Assembly (NCBI RefSeq): GCF_000801105.2
Contig: NC_079518.1
Location: 21,804,800 to 21,868,799, forward strand
From: Raphanus sativus
Lineage: Eukaryota; Streptophyta; Magnoliopsida; Brassicales; Brassicaceae
Length of the DNA: 64,000 nt
Reading direction: 5' to 3'
The position numbers and the translations under genes are program-made. Every line of letters begins with the position of its first letter. Position 1 is the first letter of the stretch. Shown piece by piece: positions 47,419-58,569 of this stretch. The notes below the pieces were generated by a model. It was not told the DNA's origin. It searched no databases and was given only the letters and a program-made list of their open reading frames with translations.

Positions 47419-50400
47419 TCAAATTGGCAGTGTGAGATTGAGAACACCCAACTTGGACAAGAACCTCTCAAATGCTGGACCTGGTAATGATTTAGTAAGA
47501 ATATCCGCAAGTTGATTTTGTGAAGTAACATGTTCAGTAGTGATAAGCTTAGACTTGAGTGCGTCACGGACGTGATGACAGTCTCGCTCATTATGCTTGG
47601 TGCGTTCATGAAAGACTGGATTCGCAGCAATATACAGAGCTGATTTACTGTCACAATAGAGCTTCATAGGTGTAGGATGGGCAATGCCAAACGACTCGAG
47701 GAGACCCTTCATCCACTTAAGATCCTTGAGAGCAACAGACATGGCACGGTATTCCGCCTCAACTGATGATAGAGAAACTGTATCTTGCTTCTTGGTTTGC
47801 CAAGCAACCGGAGACGACCCAATGAAAGTAATGTAGGAACTTAGAGACCGTCTAGAGATAGGACAAGATGACCAATCTGAGTCGCAGTAAACACTTAGTT
47901 GCAGGTTGTCGTCAGCTTTGAGAAATATCCCCTGACCCGGATTGCCTTTGAGATATCGAACCACTCGCAAGGCTGCTTCCCAATGTGGTAACAACGGCTT
48001 CTGTAGAAACTGAGACAACGTGTGGATAGCATATCCAAGATCAGGTCTTGTATTAGTTAGATAAATCAAACGCCCTACCAGACATCTGTATTGTTGCACA
48101 TTAGCAAGTGGTCCTTTAGCTAAAGCGAGCTTGTGATTTAATTCCATAGGTGCCGGAGCCGGTTTAGCACCTAGTAGGCCAGTCTCTGCAATAATATCAA
48201 GAGCGTACTTACGCTGACACATAGAACCCTGTCTGATTCCTAGCAACTTCAAGACCCAAGAAATATTTCAATGTGCCGAGATCCTTCATTCGAAAGCATT
48301 GCTTGAGATAGTCTTTAAACTCTTGCATTACCGTAGCATCATTTGACGCAATCACAAAGTCATCAACATATACTAGTATGTGTAAACAAATCGAACCTCG
48401 TACTTTAGAGAACAGGGACTGGTCAGTGTAATCATGAGAAAAACCGAAGTCAAGAAGCGCCTTATGAGCTTAGAATACCAGCAGCGTGGAGCTTGGCGCA
48501 AACCATATAAGAACTTCTTGAGACGACAAACTTTTGTAGGATCAGAACACACAAAGCCTTGTGGAAGCTTCATATATATTTCTTCATCCAGGTCTCCATG
48601 TAAAAATGCATTAGTAACATCCATCTGATGAACAAACCAATTTTTAATTGCTGCTAGCTTGAGTATGAAACGGACAGAAGCAAGTTTAGCGACATGTGCA
48701 AACGTCTCAGTGAAATCTTCACCTTTTGTCTGATGATTACCGAGCACAACTAGGCGTGCTTTTGGTCGCTCCAACGTGCCATCCGCATTGTACTTGTTAG
48801 AGTATAACCATTGATTACCGAGAGCTTTCTTTCTCGGGGGCAGAGTAGTTACAGTCCATGTATCAGTATCCTCAAAAGCAGTAACCTCCTTCTGCATAGC
48901 ATCTCCCCATATCTTTAGTTTAGCAGCCTCACGATAGCTCTTAGGAACGTCATCGTGTATAATGGAAGCCATAAATGCCTGATGTTTGACTGAAAAAATC
49001 CGGTCAGTAACATAACTAGAGATTGGGTTTGGAGTCATACTTGAGACCGTTTGTGGAGGACCAAGATCAGGCGAGGAGAGGGCGTGAGAGAGTTTATTAT
49101 CATGCTGAGCAGAGTGAGTCACGTAATCCTTAAGCAGAATAGATGGAGTTTTGTGTCTGTGACCACGACCAAGAATCTCTGGTAAGCCAGGAGACGATGC
49201 AGGTGGAGATGATGGTTGTTCTGGTGTGGGTAAAGACACTGACTGAGATGGAGACGTAGGAGACGAAGGTGTAGTTTCTGTAACTGCAACATGAAGTATC
49301 GAGGCAGGAGGAGTTGCAGATGTAGAAGGACAATCAGTAGATGTAGTATTAGGAGATGGTGGTTGAGGCAGCAAACTCCCCCTTGAGTTCACTTCTGGTA
49401 GTAATCAGTCATCGATAGTAGGATCATAGTGATTAGTAGGTGGTGTAACATATTCATCAGTCTGTACACCAGAGAACTTTGACTCAGAAAACGCTACATC
49501 TCTGCTGCTGAAGAACTCGTGAGTATCAAGATCATACAGATTCCATGCTTTCTTAACATAAGGATATCCAACAAAGATACACTTCCTGCTCCGATCACCG
49601 AATTTATCTTTATCACGTGCCTTGCGATGAGAGTAACAAAGGCACCCAAAGACTCGCAGTTTGTCATAATCCGGTTTAGTGCCAAATAGGAGTTCGTATG
49701 GCGTCTTCCCTTTTAGAACTTGTGATGGTGTGCGATTGATTAGATGAGCAGCTGTGAGAATGCTCTCTCCCCAGAATGTGACCGGAAGTCGTGCTTGAAA
49801 TAGACACGCACGAGCAACGTTTAAGATGTGCCGATGCTTACGTTCAACCCGTCCATTCTGTTGGGGTGTATCGACGCAAGATGTTTGGTGGAGAATGCCG
49901 TGTTGTTTGAAATAGGAGGTGAGAGTCATGAATTCTGACCCATTATCTGAACGTACGATTCTTACTTTCTTTCCAAACTGTCGATCACATAAGGCCATGA
50001 AGTCTTTTAGTAATTGCGAGACCTCTGATTTTTCTAACATCAGATATGTCCATACTGCTCGCGAGTAGTCGTCTACAATAGTTAAGAAGTATCTAGCACC
50101 ACACGAAGATGTAGTTCTGTAGGGTCCCCATACATCACAGTGAATCAGAGAGAATGGTTCAAAAGCTTTGTGTGAACTATTATTAAAAACTTGACGCGTT
50201 TGTTTAGCGCGAAAACAAATCTCACAATTCGAGGCTTGCTTAGAATCAAAATCCAGTTTATCTAAAACATGTAAAGAAGACAAAACTCTAAAAGAAGGAT
50301 GTCCAAGTCGCCTATGCCATAGTTCAGAGGTAGAGGACTTCTTGTACTCAGTCCGATGAACACTTGCAACCGTGACTCCAGTAAAATAATAAACTCCCTC

Positions 50401-50672
50401 ACACTCTTCACCCGTTCCAATCAGGGTCTTCGTAAAACGGTCCTGCAAAACACATAAGGTATCAGTAAAGATGGCTATACAACCAGTTTGTCGAAGTAGA
50501 CAGGAAACTGATATTAACATGCAGTTAAAATCCTCAATGTATAGAACATCAGTCAGATAATAGTCACGACTAAGAACAAGTTTGCCCTTCTTTGTCGCCT
50601 TAGAGTAACGTCCGTTAGGAAAGCGGACAGAGGAAGTTGTATATCGACAACATCAGTGAGGATAGAGAGGTC
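47419..50672 (-). pseudogene. copia-2 pol: integrase, reverse transcriptase, RNase H
   Basis: Downstream of the gag stop the remaining pol pieces run in order. Gag-pre-integrase/zinc region: ELWHRRLGHPSFRVL, then NCEICFRAKQTR. Integrase core: LIHCDVWGPYRT, VDDYSRAVWTY, VRSDNGSEF and NGRVERKHRH. Reverse transcriptase: FVHQMDVTNAFLHGDLDEEI, YGLRQAPRCW and a YVDDFV motif. RNase H: YCDSDW, SSVEAEYRAMS. Breaks: a small shift near 50.65 kb, a TGA at 49405, a frameshift near 48.47 kb and a 2-bp type shift near 48.21 kb. All catalytic motifs are still visible, so the copy decayed recently by point lesions. Confidence 0.9.
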
Positions 50673-51851
50673 TCATGTCATGTGCTGCGAAGCACCAGTA
50701 TCTATGATAACATCTTTTAGTGTAGTTTTACCCGATAACTTCTCAGACGAGATTGATGTCCGAGATGACTGAAGAAGCTGGAGAAGTTGAGTGATCTGGT
50801 CGTTGCTGAGCGTAGGAGAAGGAGACGTAGAAGCATTGTTAGTTAGTGCTCTTGTCGAGTTTGACCTGCCACGACCACGCCCCGAGTTCTGAAAGCGTCC
50901 TCCTCGCCCTCGTGACGTATTGCCTGAATTGTTGGCATTCCTCTGTTCCTGCCACCACTCAGGATAACCATGTAAGAGGAAACATTCACTCTGTTCGTGT
51001 CCTTTTCTCAGACAGTGGGTGCAAGTACGATTGGGATCACGACTTCGAGTGAAAACTGCAGCATAGTTCTGCGTATCAGACTTGGTAAGATCAGTTGAGG
51101 CGGATTGCGCATTGAAGCCAATTGCCTCTGTTTTGTGCTCCTTTGATCGAGATGTATTGTTGTGTTGTTCTTCACGAATAATCCTAGCATAAACATTGTT
51201 GATTTCGGGAAGAGGTTCTTCATTAATTATCTGAGAGCGTATGTTGCGGAATCGGGACTCATCCAGACCAAATATGAATTTGTGAACTCGTATCTCCTCT
51301 CGTTCTTTCTCTAAATCTGCAGAAGCATCACATGAACAAGATCGAGTGGTTTTGAGATTATCGAGCTCTTCCCATAGTTTCGTGAGCCTTCCATAGTATT
51401 CGATCACCGTCTGACCGTCTTGATGGCATGTGTTGATTTCATCGCGAAGCTGATGGATTCGGACGCCATTCCGAACAGAGAACCGACGCTGGAGATTATC
51501 CCAGAGCTTGTGTGCCTCTGGTACAAAAGTAACAGTTGATCTGATTTTAGGATCTATGGAAGTCCTAATCCAGCCAACTAGCATCGAGTTCGTAGCTAAC
51601 CAGCGAGAGAGATCTGGTTCTGAAGTAGGTTTCAGAATTGTTCCTTGGATGAACCCTAACTTTCGTTTAGCTTGTATGGAGTTTGATAACTTTGTAGCCC
51701 ATTCCATATAATTATCACCACGAAGCAAGACGGAGGTGATCAATGCACCGGGATTGTCGGAAGGGTGTAGATAGTAGATACTAGATGAGTCGATGGTAGT
51801 AGTAGTAGACGCATTAGGCGTAGAAGACAGAACTAAGGTCGTGTCTGCCAT
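50673..51851 (-). pseudogene. copia-2 gag with protease start
   Basis: A 392-codon open frame. The N-terminal part (YYLHPSDNPGALITSVLLRG, DNYMEWATKLSNSIQAK) is the copia-type gag domain (Retrotran_gag_3), followed by a UBN2-like middle (LWDNLQRRFSV, INTCHQDGQTVIEYYGRLTK). A zinc knuckle reads CTHCLRKGHEQSEC and is followed by LLHGYPEWW and an Arg/Gly-rich stretch (GNTSRGRGGRFQN). The protease active-site motif DTGASQHMT is directly followed by an in-frame TGA at 50673, so protease and everything downstream are cut off. Gag itself appears intact and could supply particles in trans. Confidence 0.9.
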
Positions 51852-51915
51852 GTTTCTTGAGTATTAAGAAACAGAATAGTAGAGAAAAAAAATCAGATAT
51901 TTTGCTCTGATACCA

Positions 51916-52082
51916 TAAAATAGTTTTAGTATTGAATAGAATGAACAACCTGTTTATTATCACAACCAAAGCTCTGTATTTATACAGCAACGTTTCCTAT
52001 TACGATATAGACTAGGAAACTAAACATCATTATCTATATTAACTTGTAGTTATCTCAAATATATCTTGTAGTTATCCCAATA
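51916..52082 (-). repeat. copia-2 5' LTR
   Basis: Adjoins the primer-binding site. Lacks one base at its inner end compared with the 3' LTR. Confidence 0.88.
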
Positions 52083-52167
52083 ATTAGAATAAAGAAATAT
52101 GTGAATTTTTAAGTTCACCTCAGGAGTGAACCTAAATATTGTTATTTATGATAATCTATTATATAAT

Positions 52168-52422
52168 TGTTACGTATGATTATCCAGAAAAAGACACATA
52201 TGAGGACATATGTCATCTCACAATCTCATTATTGCATTGTCACCATGTTGTGTTGTTATCTTTTTGTGAAAGTAACCGACTTCCTCCTCCCCTATATAAA
52301 GGGATGTGGAGACTGAGATAATTAATTAAGACAAGTTCAATAATCACATCTCTCTCTCGTTGTATTGACCAAATCACAAAACAATATATATTTAATCTTT
52401 TGTTTCACCTTTATTTACAACA
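52168..52422 (+). repeat. copia-3 5' LTR
   Basis: Contains a single TATA box, CCTATATAAAGGGATG, near 52292. It is about 12 bp shorter than the 3' LTR. Confidence 0.92.
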
Positions 52423-52540
52423 CGTTATCAGCACGACGAGCTCTCTTATACCGACCGTTCTTAAACCAAACAAGCGAGGTGATGTTTAAATTTTTGTCTT
52501 TAAATATATTCAATTTATTTAAATATTTATTTATTATTTC

Positions 52541-52815
52541 GGAGTGAGAGGCTAGGTCTTCTCCGTTTATTTTCCGGGATGATAGGCGTTGCCTTTCCCG
52601 ACTGATCGTTAAGATAGGCTAGGCCTTCACGATCAGAGAAACACGTGGTAGGTTTTACCTCCGTGAATAAAAGGTCAAAAATGGAAGGCTAAGCCTCCTC
52701 GGACCTTGATTAAAAGAAAAGGTTAATATGGCTGACTATGTCGCCTCGAACCTTTCAAAATGATCAAATATGGAAGTCTAAGACTCCTGGATCATATGGT
52801 GGGCTGGACCCCCAA
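52541..52815 (+). other. Array of about eight stem-loops in the copia-3 leader
   Basis: Between the 5' LTR and gag lies a row of short perfect inverted repeats spaced by a few bases: GGAG/CTCC (52541-52564), CGGGA/TCCCG (52575-52600), GATCGT/ACGATC (52604-52634), CACG/CGTG (52642-52665), AAGGTC/GACCTT (52671-52707), AAAGGTT/AACCTTT (52718-52755), ATGATC/GATCAT (52760-52795) and GGG/CCC (about 52798-52815). Most loops hold a second inner stem such as GGCTAAGCC, GTCTAAGAC or TAGGCTAGGCCT. The outer stems differ in sequence while the layout repeats, which suggests selection for RNA structure. Confidence 0.65.
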
Positions 52816-52940
52816 TTTTATTTATGCTATTTAAATTTCTGCAATTTAAGTTTACGCAATTTATTTTTTGCCTTTACTTTATGCTTTTAATTTCTGCATT
52901 TAAATTATGCATTTAATTCTCGTCTATATTATATTATTTT

Positions 52941-53831
52941 ATGAATACAGTAATCATGTCGAATTTGACAAAGCTCGAAATTAATGCCCTGGATATTACG
53001 GGAAATAACTATATGACCTGGGCAGTTGGTGCAAGAATGCACCTAAAAGGTAGCGGGCTTTTGGAAACCATCGATAATACTAAAACGGTGTCGGATGAGA
53101 AAAAGGCTAAAGCCATGATATTTTTACGACACCACATACATGATGGTTTAAAAGATGTATATATTACGAAAGAGGATCCTGAGGACCTCTGGCAATCTTT
53201 TAAAGAGAGGTTTGATCACCAGAAGTATGTGATCTTACCAAAAGCCAAACACGAGTGGATCCATCTCCGGTTCCAGGACTACAAAAGTGTAAGTGAGTTT
53301 AATTCCGCTATGTTTGGAATTACTTCAAGGATGATGTTATGTGGAGAGAAAATAAGTGATTATGATATGATCGAGAAAACTCTCTCCACGTTCCATCCTG
53401 AAAATGTAGTCCTACAGCAACAGTACCGGGTGAATGGATTTAAGCGTTACTCGGAGTTGATGCAAATTCTCCTTGTAGTGGAGCAAAATAATCAACTCGT
53501 GTTGTTAAACCATCAAGCTCGTCCCACTGGATCTGCTCCATTCCCCGAAGTGAATGTTGCATCATCCAGTTATGATAATTGGAGAGGACGAGGACGTGGA
53601 CGTGGTCGAGGTCGAAATCATGGTCGTGGGAGAGGACGAGGAAGAAGATTCCGTCCGTATGATGAAAGAAATAAAAAGGATTCCCAAGAGAATGAGAGGG
53701 GCCGGGATGATAAAAGGCAAACAGAAAAGATTTGCTACAGATGTGGCATGAAAGGTCATTGGGTACGTACTTGTCGTACGCCAAGACACTTAGCCGATCT
53801 GTATAGAGAATCCCAAAAGGGAAAGGAGTAA
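52941..53831 (+). pseudogene. copia-3 gag
   Basis: A 296-codon frame. Residues 1 to about 45 (LTKLEINALDITGNNYMTW) are the typical copia gag start. A UBN2-like region follows (DLWQSFKERFDHQKYVILPK; YDMIEKTLSTFHPENVVLQQ). Then come an RGRGRGRGR-rich basic RNA-binding stretch (about 215-240) and a zinc knuckle CYRCGMKGHWVRTC. The frame ends at a TAA (53829). The same frame continues for about 37 more codons with family-like sequence (DDTHLDVSDFLVEPENIDV), so this stop is probably premature. A second ATG seven codons in (MSNLTKLE) is the likelier start. Confidence 0.88.
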
Positions 53832-54033
53832 AGTGGAGGTGAAACAAATTTCATCTCTGATGAACCCGAGCCATCCTTTCATGGTTTAAATGATGATACT
53901 CATCTCGACGTATCAGATTTTCTGGTTGAGCCAGAAAACATCGATGTGTGATATAAGATCGATGTGATATAAGTTTACTTTATTATAGTATCGTTATCTT
54001 TTGTTGTAAGATATATGTTATGTTTCATGTTTC

Positions 54034-57000
54034 ATGTTTAATAATATATGTTTTATAAATATTTTAAATTCAGAAAGAATGCCAGACTTTGAGACTTTGG
54101 ATGGAGATATGTGCTTGGCGGATAGTGCGTCAACGCACACAATAATTAAAGATAGAAAATATTTCTCCAGTCTCAAAATGAAAGATTACGCTGGAAGCGT
54201 AAGTACAATATCTGGTAATGCAAAGATTATTATGGGCTCTGGTAGAGCAAAATTTTCAATGCCAGGGGGAACAATATTTGAAATAAGTGATGCATTGTAT
54301 TCCCCCGAGTCTCATAGAAACTTATTAAGTTTTAAGGATATTCGAAAGAATGGATATCATATTGAGACTATGAGTAAAGATGGCATTGAGTTTCTTTGCA
54401 TTAAGTCCGAGAGGAAACATATATTGGAAGAGTTAAGAATGTTATCCTCTGGACTATATTGTACAAAAATAAACATGACTGAGTCCTATGCCGTGGTAAA
54501 CATGAAGTTTACAAATACATTTAAAATCTGGCATGAAAGGCTAGGACACCCTGGTTCAGTCATGATGAGAAAGATAGTGCAAAACTCGAATGGCCATCCG
54601 TTGAAACAGGGAAAAGTTTTGCAAACGGGCGAGTTTACATGTAAAGCATGTTTTCAAGGAAAGTTTATAACTCGGCCATCACCAGCAAAAGTAGGCAATG
54701 AATCACCAATGTTTTTAGAAAGAATACATGGTGATATATGTGGGCCGATTCACCCACCTTGCGGGCCATTTAAGTATTTCATGGTATTGATTGACGCATC
54801 TACTAGATGGTCAAGTGTGTATCTTTTGACAACACAAAATACGGCTTTCGCAAAGTTCATTGCCCAGATAATAAAGCTGAGAACGCAGTTCTCAGAGTAT
54901 GCCATTAAGAAAGTAAGGCTTGATAATGCTGGTGAGTTTACATCACAAGCCTTTGATGATTATTGTATGTCAATGGGGATTGATGTAGAGCATCCAGTTC
55001 CCCATGTGCATACACAAAATGGCATGGCCGAGTCGTTGATAAAACGGTTGCAGTTGATTGCAAGACCGTTAGTCTTGAGAACAAAGCTCCCAATTTCTGT
55101 ATGGGGTCATGCTATATTGCATGCGGCTGCACTGATTCCGTTGAGACCAAGTGCATATCATAAGTACTCCCCATCACAATTGGCATCTAGGCAATAGCCA
55201 GATGTATCCCATCTCCGTGTCTTTGGGTGTGCGGTCTATGTTCCGATAGCTCCGCCACAAAGAACAAAAATGGGCCCACAAAGGAGATTGGGAATATATG
55301 TGGGTTATACGTCACCAAGTATTATAAGATATCTGGAACCAGTAACTGGTGATATGTTTACGGCAAGATTCGCCGATTGCCATTTTAATGAGGATGAATT
55401 TCCAGCATTAGGGGGAGGAATTAGAGAAATTCCTAAAGAGATTACTTTGTGTACACAGTCGTTGTTACACCTTGATCCCCCTACGAATCAAAGAGAGCTG
55501 GAAGTTCAGAAAATTGTGCATTTGCATAAATTGGCAAACCAGTTACCAGATGCGTTCACAGATACGAGAAGGGTGACGAAATCATATATACCCGCTGAAA
55601 ATATTCCATCAAGAGTTGTTGTTTCTGGAGAACAAACTGATGGAAACAAAATAAATGAACCTGGGGTTCAGTTAAAGAGGGGGAGACCAGCGGGTTCGAA
55701 AGATAAAAATCCCCGAAAGAAAAAGAAATTGGTTGAGGAAAGTGGAAAGGTTCCAGAAGAACCTGATATTGAAAAATGTCTGAAAGAAGACATAAGTGAA
55801 AAGGTTCAAGGAGACCAAATAAAGATAAAGATCCAGATGACGAGGAGGGAACAGAAAAGTATGAGATTTCCATCAACTACGCCCTTGATCAAAAGTTATT
55901 GATCAGAAATAAAATAAAAGATGTTGATGGAATGTTCTCCTTTTCTGTGTCTAAAGAAATCAATCACGAAAGTGATGATCCCGATCCAAGGTCCATTTTA
56001 GAATGTCAGAAAAGACATGATTGGGAGGAGTGGAAGAAGGCCATTCAAATTGAATTACTCTCCCTGAATAAAAGAGATGTCTTTGGACCTATTGTCATAA
56101 CGCCTGAGAATATAAATCCTGTTGGGTATAAGTGGGTATTCGTGAGAAAAAAAATGAAAAGAATGAAGTAACACGATATAAAACCCGATTAGTAGCCCAA
56201 GGTTTTTCTTAGAGACCGGGAGTTGATTTTGAAGAAACGTATTCCCCGGTAATGGATGCAATTACGTTTAGATTTTTGATGAGCTTACGGCGTCAAAAAC
56301 TCTTGAAATGCATCTCATGGACGTTGTGACAGCTTATTTGTATGGATCGTTGGATAATGATATATATATATGAGACTCCCTGAAGGATTGAAAATGCCAG
56401 GGGCATTGAAAGAAAAATCCAGGGAGATATGTTCGGTCCAGTTACAGCGATTACTCTATGGATTAAAGCAATCCGGACGCATGTGGTACAATCGCTTAAT
56501 GACTATCTCTTGAGTAAAGGATATGTGAACAATGCGATATGTCCCTGCGTTTTTGTTAAGAAATCGTCATCTGGCTTTGTGATCATTGCTGTATATGTAG
56601 ATGACCTGAACATGATTGGAACTCAAAAGGAGGTTGATGATGCTCGAACTCATATGAAAGAGGAGTTCGAAATGAAAGATCTCGGCAAGACAAAGTTTTG
56701 TCTTGGGCTACAAATAGAGCATCTCCGAGAAAGAATATTTGTGCATCAATCAAACTATACGAAAAGGTTATTGAAACGCTTTCGTATGGACCAAGCGACT
56801 CCTTTGAGTACTCTAATGGTTAGTAGATCTCTCAATGTTGAGAGTGATCCTTTTAGACCCTGCGAAGATAGCGAGAAGATATTAGGTCTTGAAGTACCTT
56901 ATATGAGTGCTATCGGTGGGCTATTATACCTGGCAAACTGTACCAGGCCTGATATTGCTTTTGCAACTAATCTCTTAGCAAGATATAGCTCTGCTTCTAC

Positions 57001-57592
57001 TCACAGGCATTGGAACGGAATAAAACATTTATTCCGTTATTTACAAGGTACAGTTGATTTAGGGTTAATGTATTTTAGAAAACCCGAGTTCGGTATGGTT
57101 GGTTTTGCAGATGCATGATACTTATCAGATCCTCATAAGGCTCGATCGCAAACCGGCTATGTTTTTACAATTGGTGGAACCGCGATCTCTTGGCGGTCCC
57201 AGAAACAAACTCTGGTTGCAACTTCTTCAAATCATGCAGAAACTATTGCGCTTCACGAGGCATGTCGAGAATGTGTGTGGCTAAGGTCAATGAGTCACCA
57301 CATACAAGATTCAAGTGGAATAGTTAACAAAAAAGAGCCGACGAAAGTTTTTGAAGATAACTCGGCTTGCGTCGCTCAACTCAAAGAAGGCTATATTAAG
57401 AGCGGCAGAACGAAGCACATCCCTCCAAGATTTTTCTCGTACATTCGGGAACTCGAGAAAAATAAAGAAGTGGACATTGAATATGTACGGTCATGCGACA
57501 ATCCGGCCGACTTGTTCACCAAAGCTCTTCCGACTACAACATTCCGAAAGCACGTTAATGGTATCGGGATGCGGCATTTGCGTGACCTATGA
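54034..57592 (+). pseudogene. copia-3 pol, heavily broken
   Basis: In order: protease (MCLADSASTHTIIKD, with the DSAST active site), gag-pre-integrase (FKIWHERLGHPGSVMMRKI), integrase (IHGDICGPIH, LIDASTRWSSVY, VRLDNAGEF, NGMAESLIKR), reverse transcriptase (GYKWVFVRKK; YVDDLNMIG; FCLGLQIEHL) and RNase H end (STRPD-like, FEDNSACVAQLKEGYIK, CDNPADLFTKALPT). Stops at 55195 and about 56209, frameshifts near 55.85 kb and at the A-run near 56.15 kb, and further breaks around 56.3-56.4 and 57.1-57.3 kb split it into at least six pieces. The protease Asp-Ser-Ala form is known in this copia group. Confidence 0.9.
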
Positions 57593-57738
57593 GGAAAGAG
57601 CTATGTCCATTATTCTCAGGGGAGATTACGTCAGTGTACTCTTTTTCCCTTCTCATGGTTTTTATCCCATTGGGTTTTTCCATGACTAGGTTTTTAACGA
57701 GGCACTACGTAATACAAAAATGGATAATCAAGGGGGAG

Positions 57739-58005
57739 TGTTACGTATGATTATCTAGAAAAAGACACATATGAGGACAGATGTCATCTCACAATCTCAT
57801 TATTGCGTTGTCACCATGTTGTGTTGTTATCTTTTTGTGAAAGTAACTGACTTCCTCCTCCCCTATATAAAGGGCCATATAAAGGGATGTGGAGAGTGAG
57901 ATAATTAATTAAGACAAGTTCAATAATCACATATCTCTCTCGTTGTATTGACCAAATCACAAAACAATATATATTTAATCTTTTGTTTCACCTTTATTTA
58001 CAACA
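57739..58005 (+). repeat. copia-3 3' LTR with duplicated TATA box
   Basis: Same as the 5' LTR except for a 12-bp tandem duplication giving CCTATATAAAGGG followed by CCATATAAAGGG near 57865-57890. Confidence 0.92.
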
Positions 58006-58010
58006 ATAAT

Positions 58011-58304
58011 GACTTAGTGGAGTTTCATCGAGGCTTTGACATGTCAGCACCCCTCTTCTGACACCTGATCTCTAGAATAACCATTATCACCTTTGTCTTA
58101 GCAATCCTCATCGATGGTTTTAAGTTTACTCCCTCACAGCTACAATTAGCTGTAAGTGAAAACATAAACCAAAATAAAAATTATAAAATGGTCAACAGCT
58201 TAATGGCTTTTGTTTTGTAGTTCCTTGGCAGACAAGTCAGGGTTTGTAAAGAGTTTCGCTTCATGTCTCTTGTTTCTGGTGTTTGCTTGCATAGCTACCA
58301 ACAG
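58011..58304 (+). pseudogene. Two exon-like segments of an unrecognised host gene
   Basis: Directly after the copia-3 target duplication a frame reads NDLVEFHRGFDMSAPLF, one stop, then HLISRITIITFVLAILIDG and FKFTPSQLQLA, ending at a perfect donor GTAAGT (58152). After a 69-bp intron-sized gap and TTTTGTAG, an 84-bp open segment (58221-58304) encodes FLGRQVRVCKEFRF and MSLVSGVCLHSYQQ and is followed by GTTCGT. Both segments are in phase 0. The first looks membrane-spanning (IITFVLAILI). I do not recognise the family. The in-frame stop suggests a gene remnant, perhaps cut by copia-3. Confidence 0.35.
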
Positions 58305-58527
58305 GTTCGTCCTAATGGTTGGGTTTCAAAATAATTATAAAGATTGGTTTAAGTTTTCTTAAAGCAGTTCCATTTAGCAATAAAATGTGTCTGGAATTTA
58401 CAATCACGGTTTAGGTATCGTATATGATTTTAGAGATGGTATCTCCAGTGACTTCACCTGAAGTATCTAATGTATAACTACTTCACATATTAAAATGGAG
58501 TAACTGAACTAATAGCATAAAACAATA

Positions 58528-58569
<42 letters not shown>

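Larger units (their letters stand above)
47235..52082 (-). mobile_element. Ty1/copia LTR retrotransposon copia-2, nearly complete
   Basis: The LTRs are 47235-47411 and 51916-52082. On the minus strand they start TATTGGGATAACTAC and end CTATTTTCA (3' copy) or CTATTTTA (5' copy), so the usual TG start is TA here. The primer-binding site TGGTATCAGAGC (minus, 51915-51904) adjoins the 5' LTR and the purine tract TTTGAGGGGGAG adjoins the 3' LTR. ATTAG is duplicated at 47230-47234 and 52083-52087. Total 4,848 bp. Few LTR differences, so a fairly recent insertion. Confidence 0.93.
46542..52135. mobile_element. Long-TIR foldback element with telomere-like core (copy 2), split by copia-2
   Basis: The left arm starts TAGGTTCCCTCCTATATG and runs through GAATTCACCTATTCCTTATT and CAAATTACCATATATAGATT to GATATT-like AT-rich sequence. 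The core has CCCTAAA-type units at 46690-46810 and inverted TTTAGGG-type units at 46930-47110. The right arm then mirrors the left until 47234, where copia-2 inserted. The last 48 bp of the right arm continue at 52088-52135, ending GGAGTGAACCTAA. Without copia-2 the element is about 740 bp. It has the same design as the element at 3344-3962. Confidence 0.7.
52168..58005 (+). mobile_element. Ty1/copia LTR retrotransposon copia-3
   Basis: The LTRs are 52168-52422 and 57739-58005. They start TGTTACGTATGATTATC and end TTTACAACA, with six substitutions and one 12-bp insertion between them by eye. ATAAT is duplicated at 52163-52167 and 58006-58010. A primer-binding-site-like CGTTATCAGCACGACG follows the 5' LTR and the purine tract AAGGGGGAG precedes the 3' LTR. 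Total 5,838 bp. It lies only 85 bp from copia-2, in opposite orientation. The LTR promoter TATA (CCTATATAAAGGG) is obvious. Confidence 0.94.
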
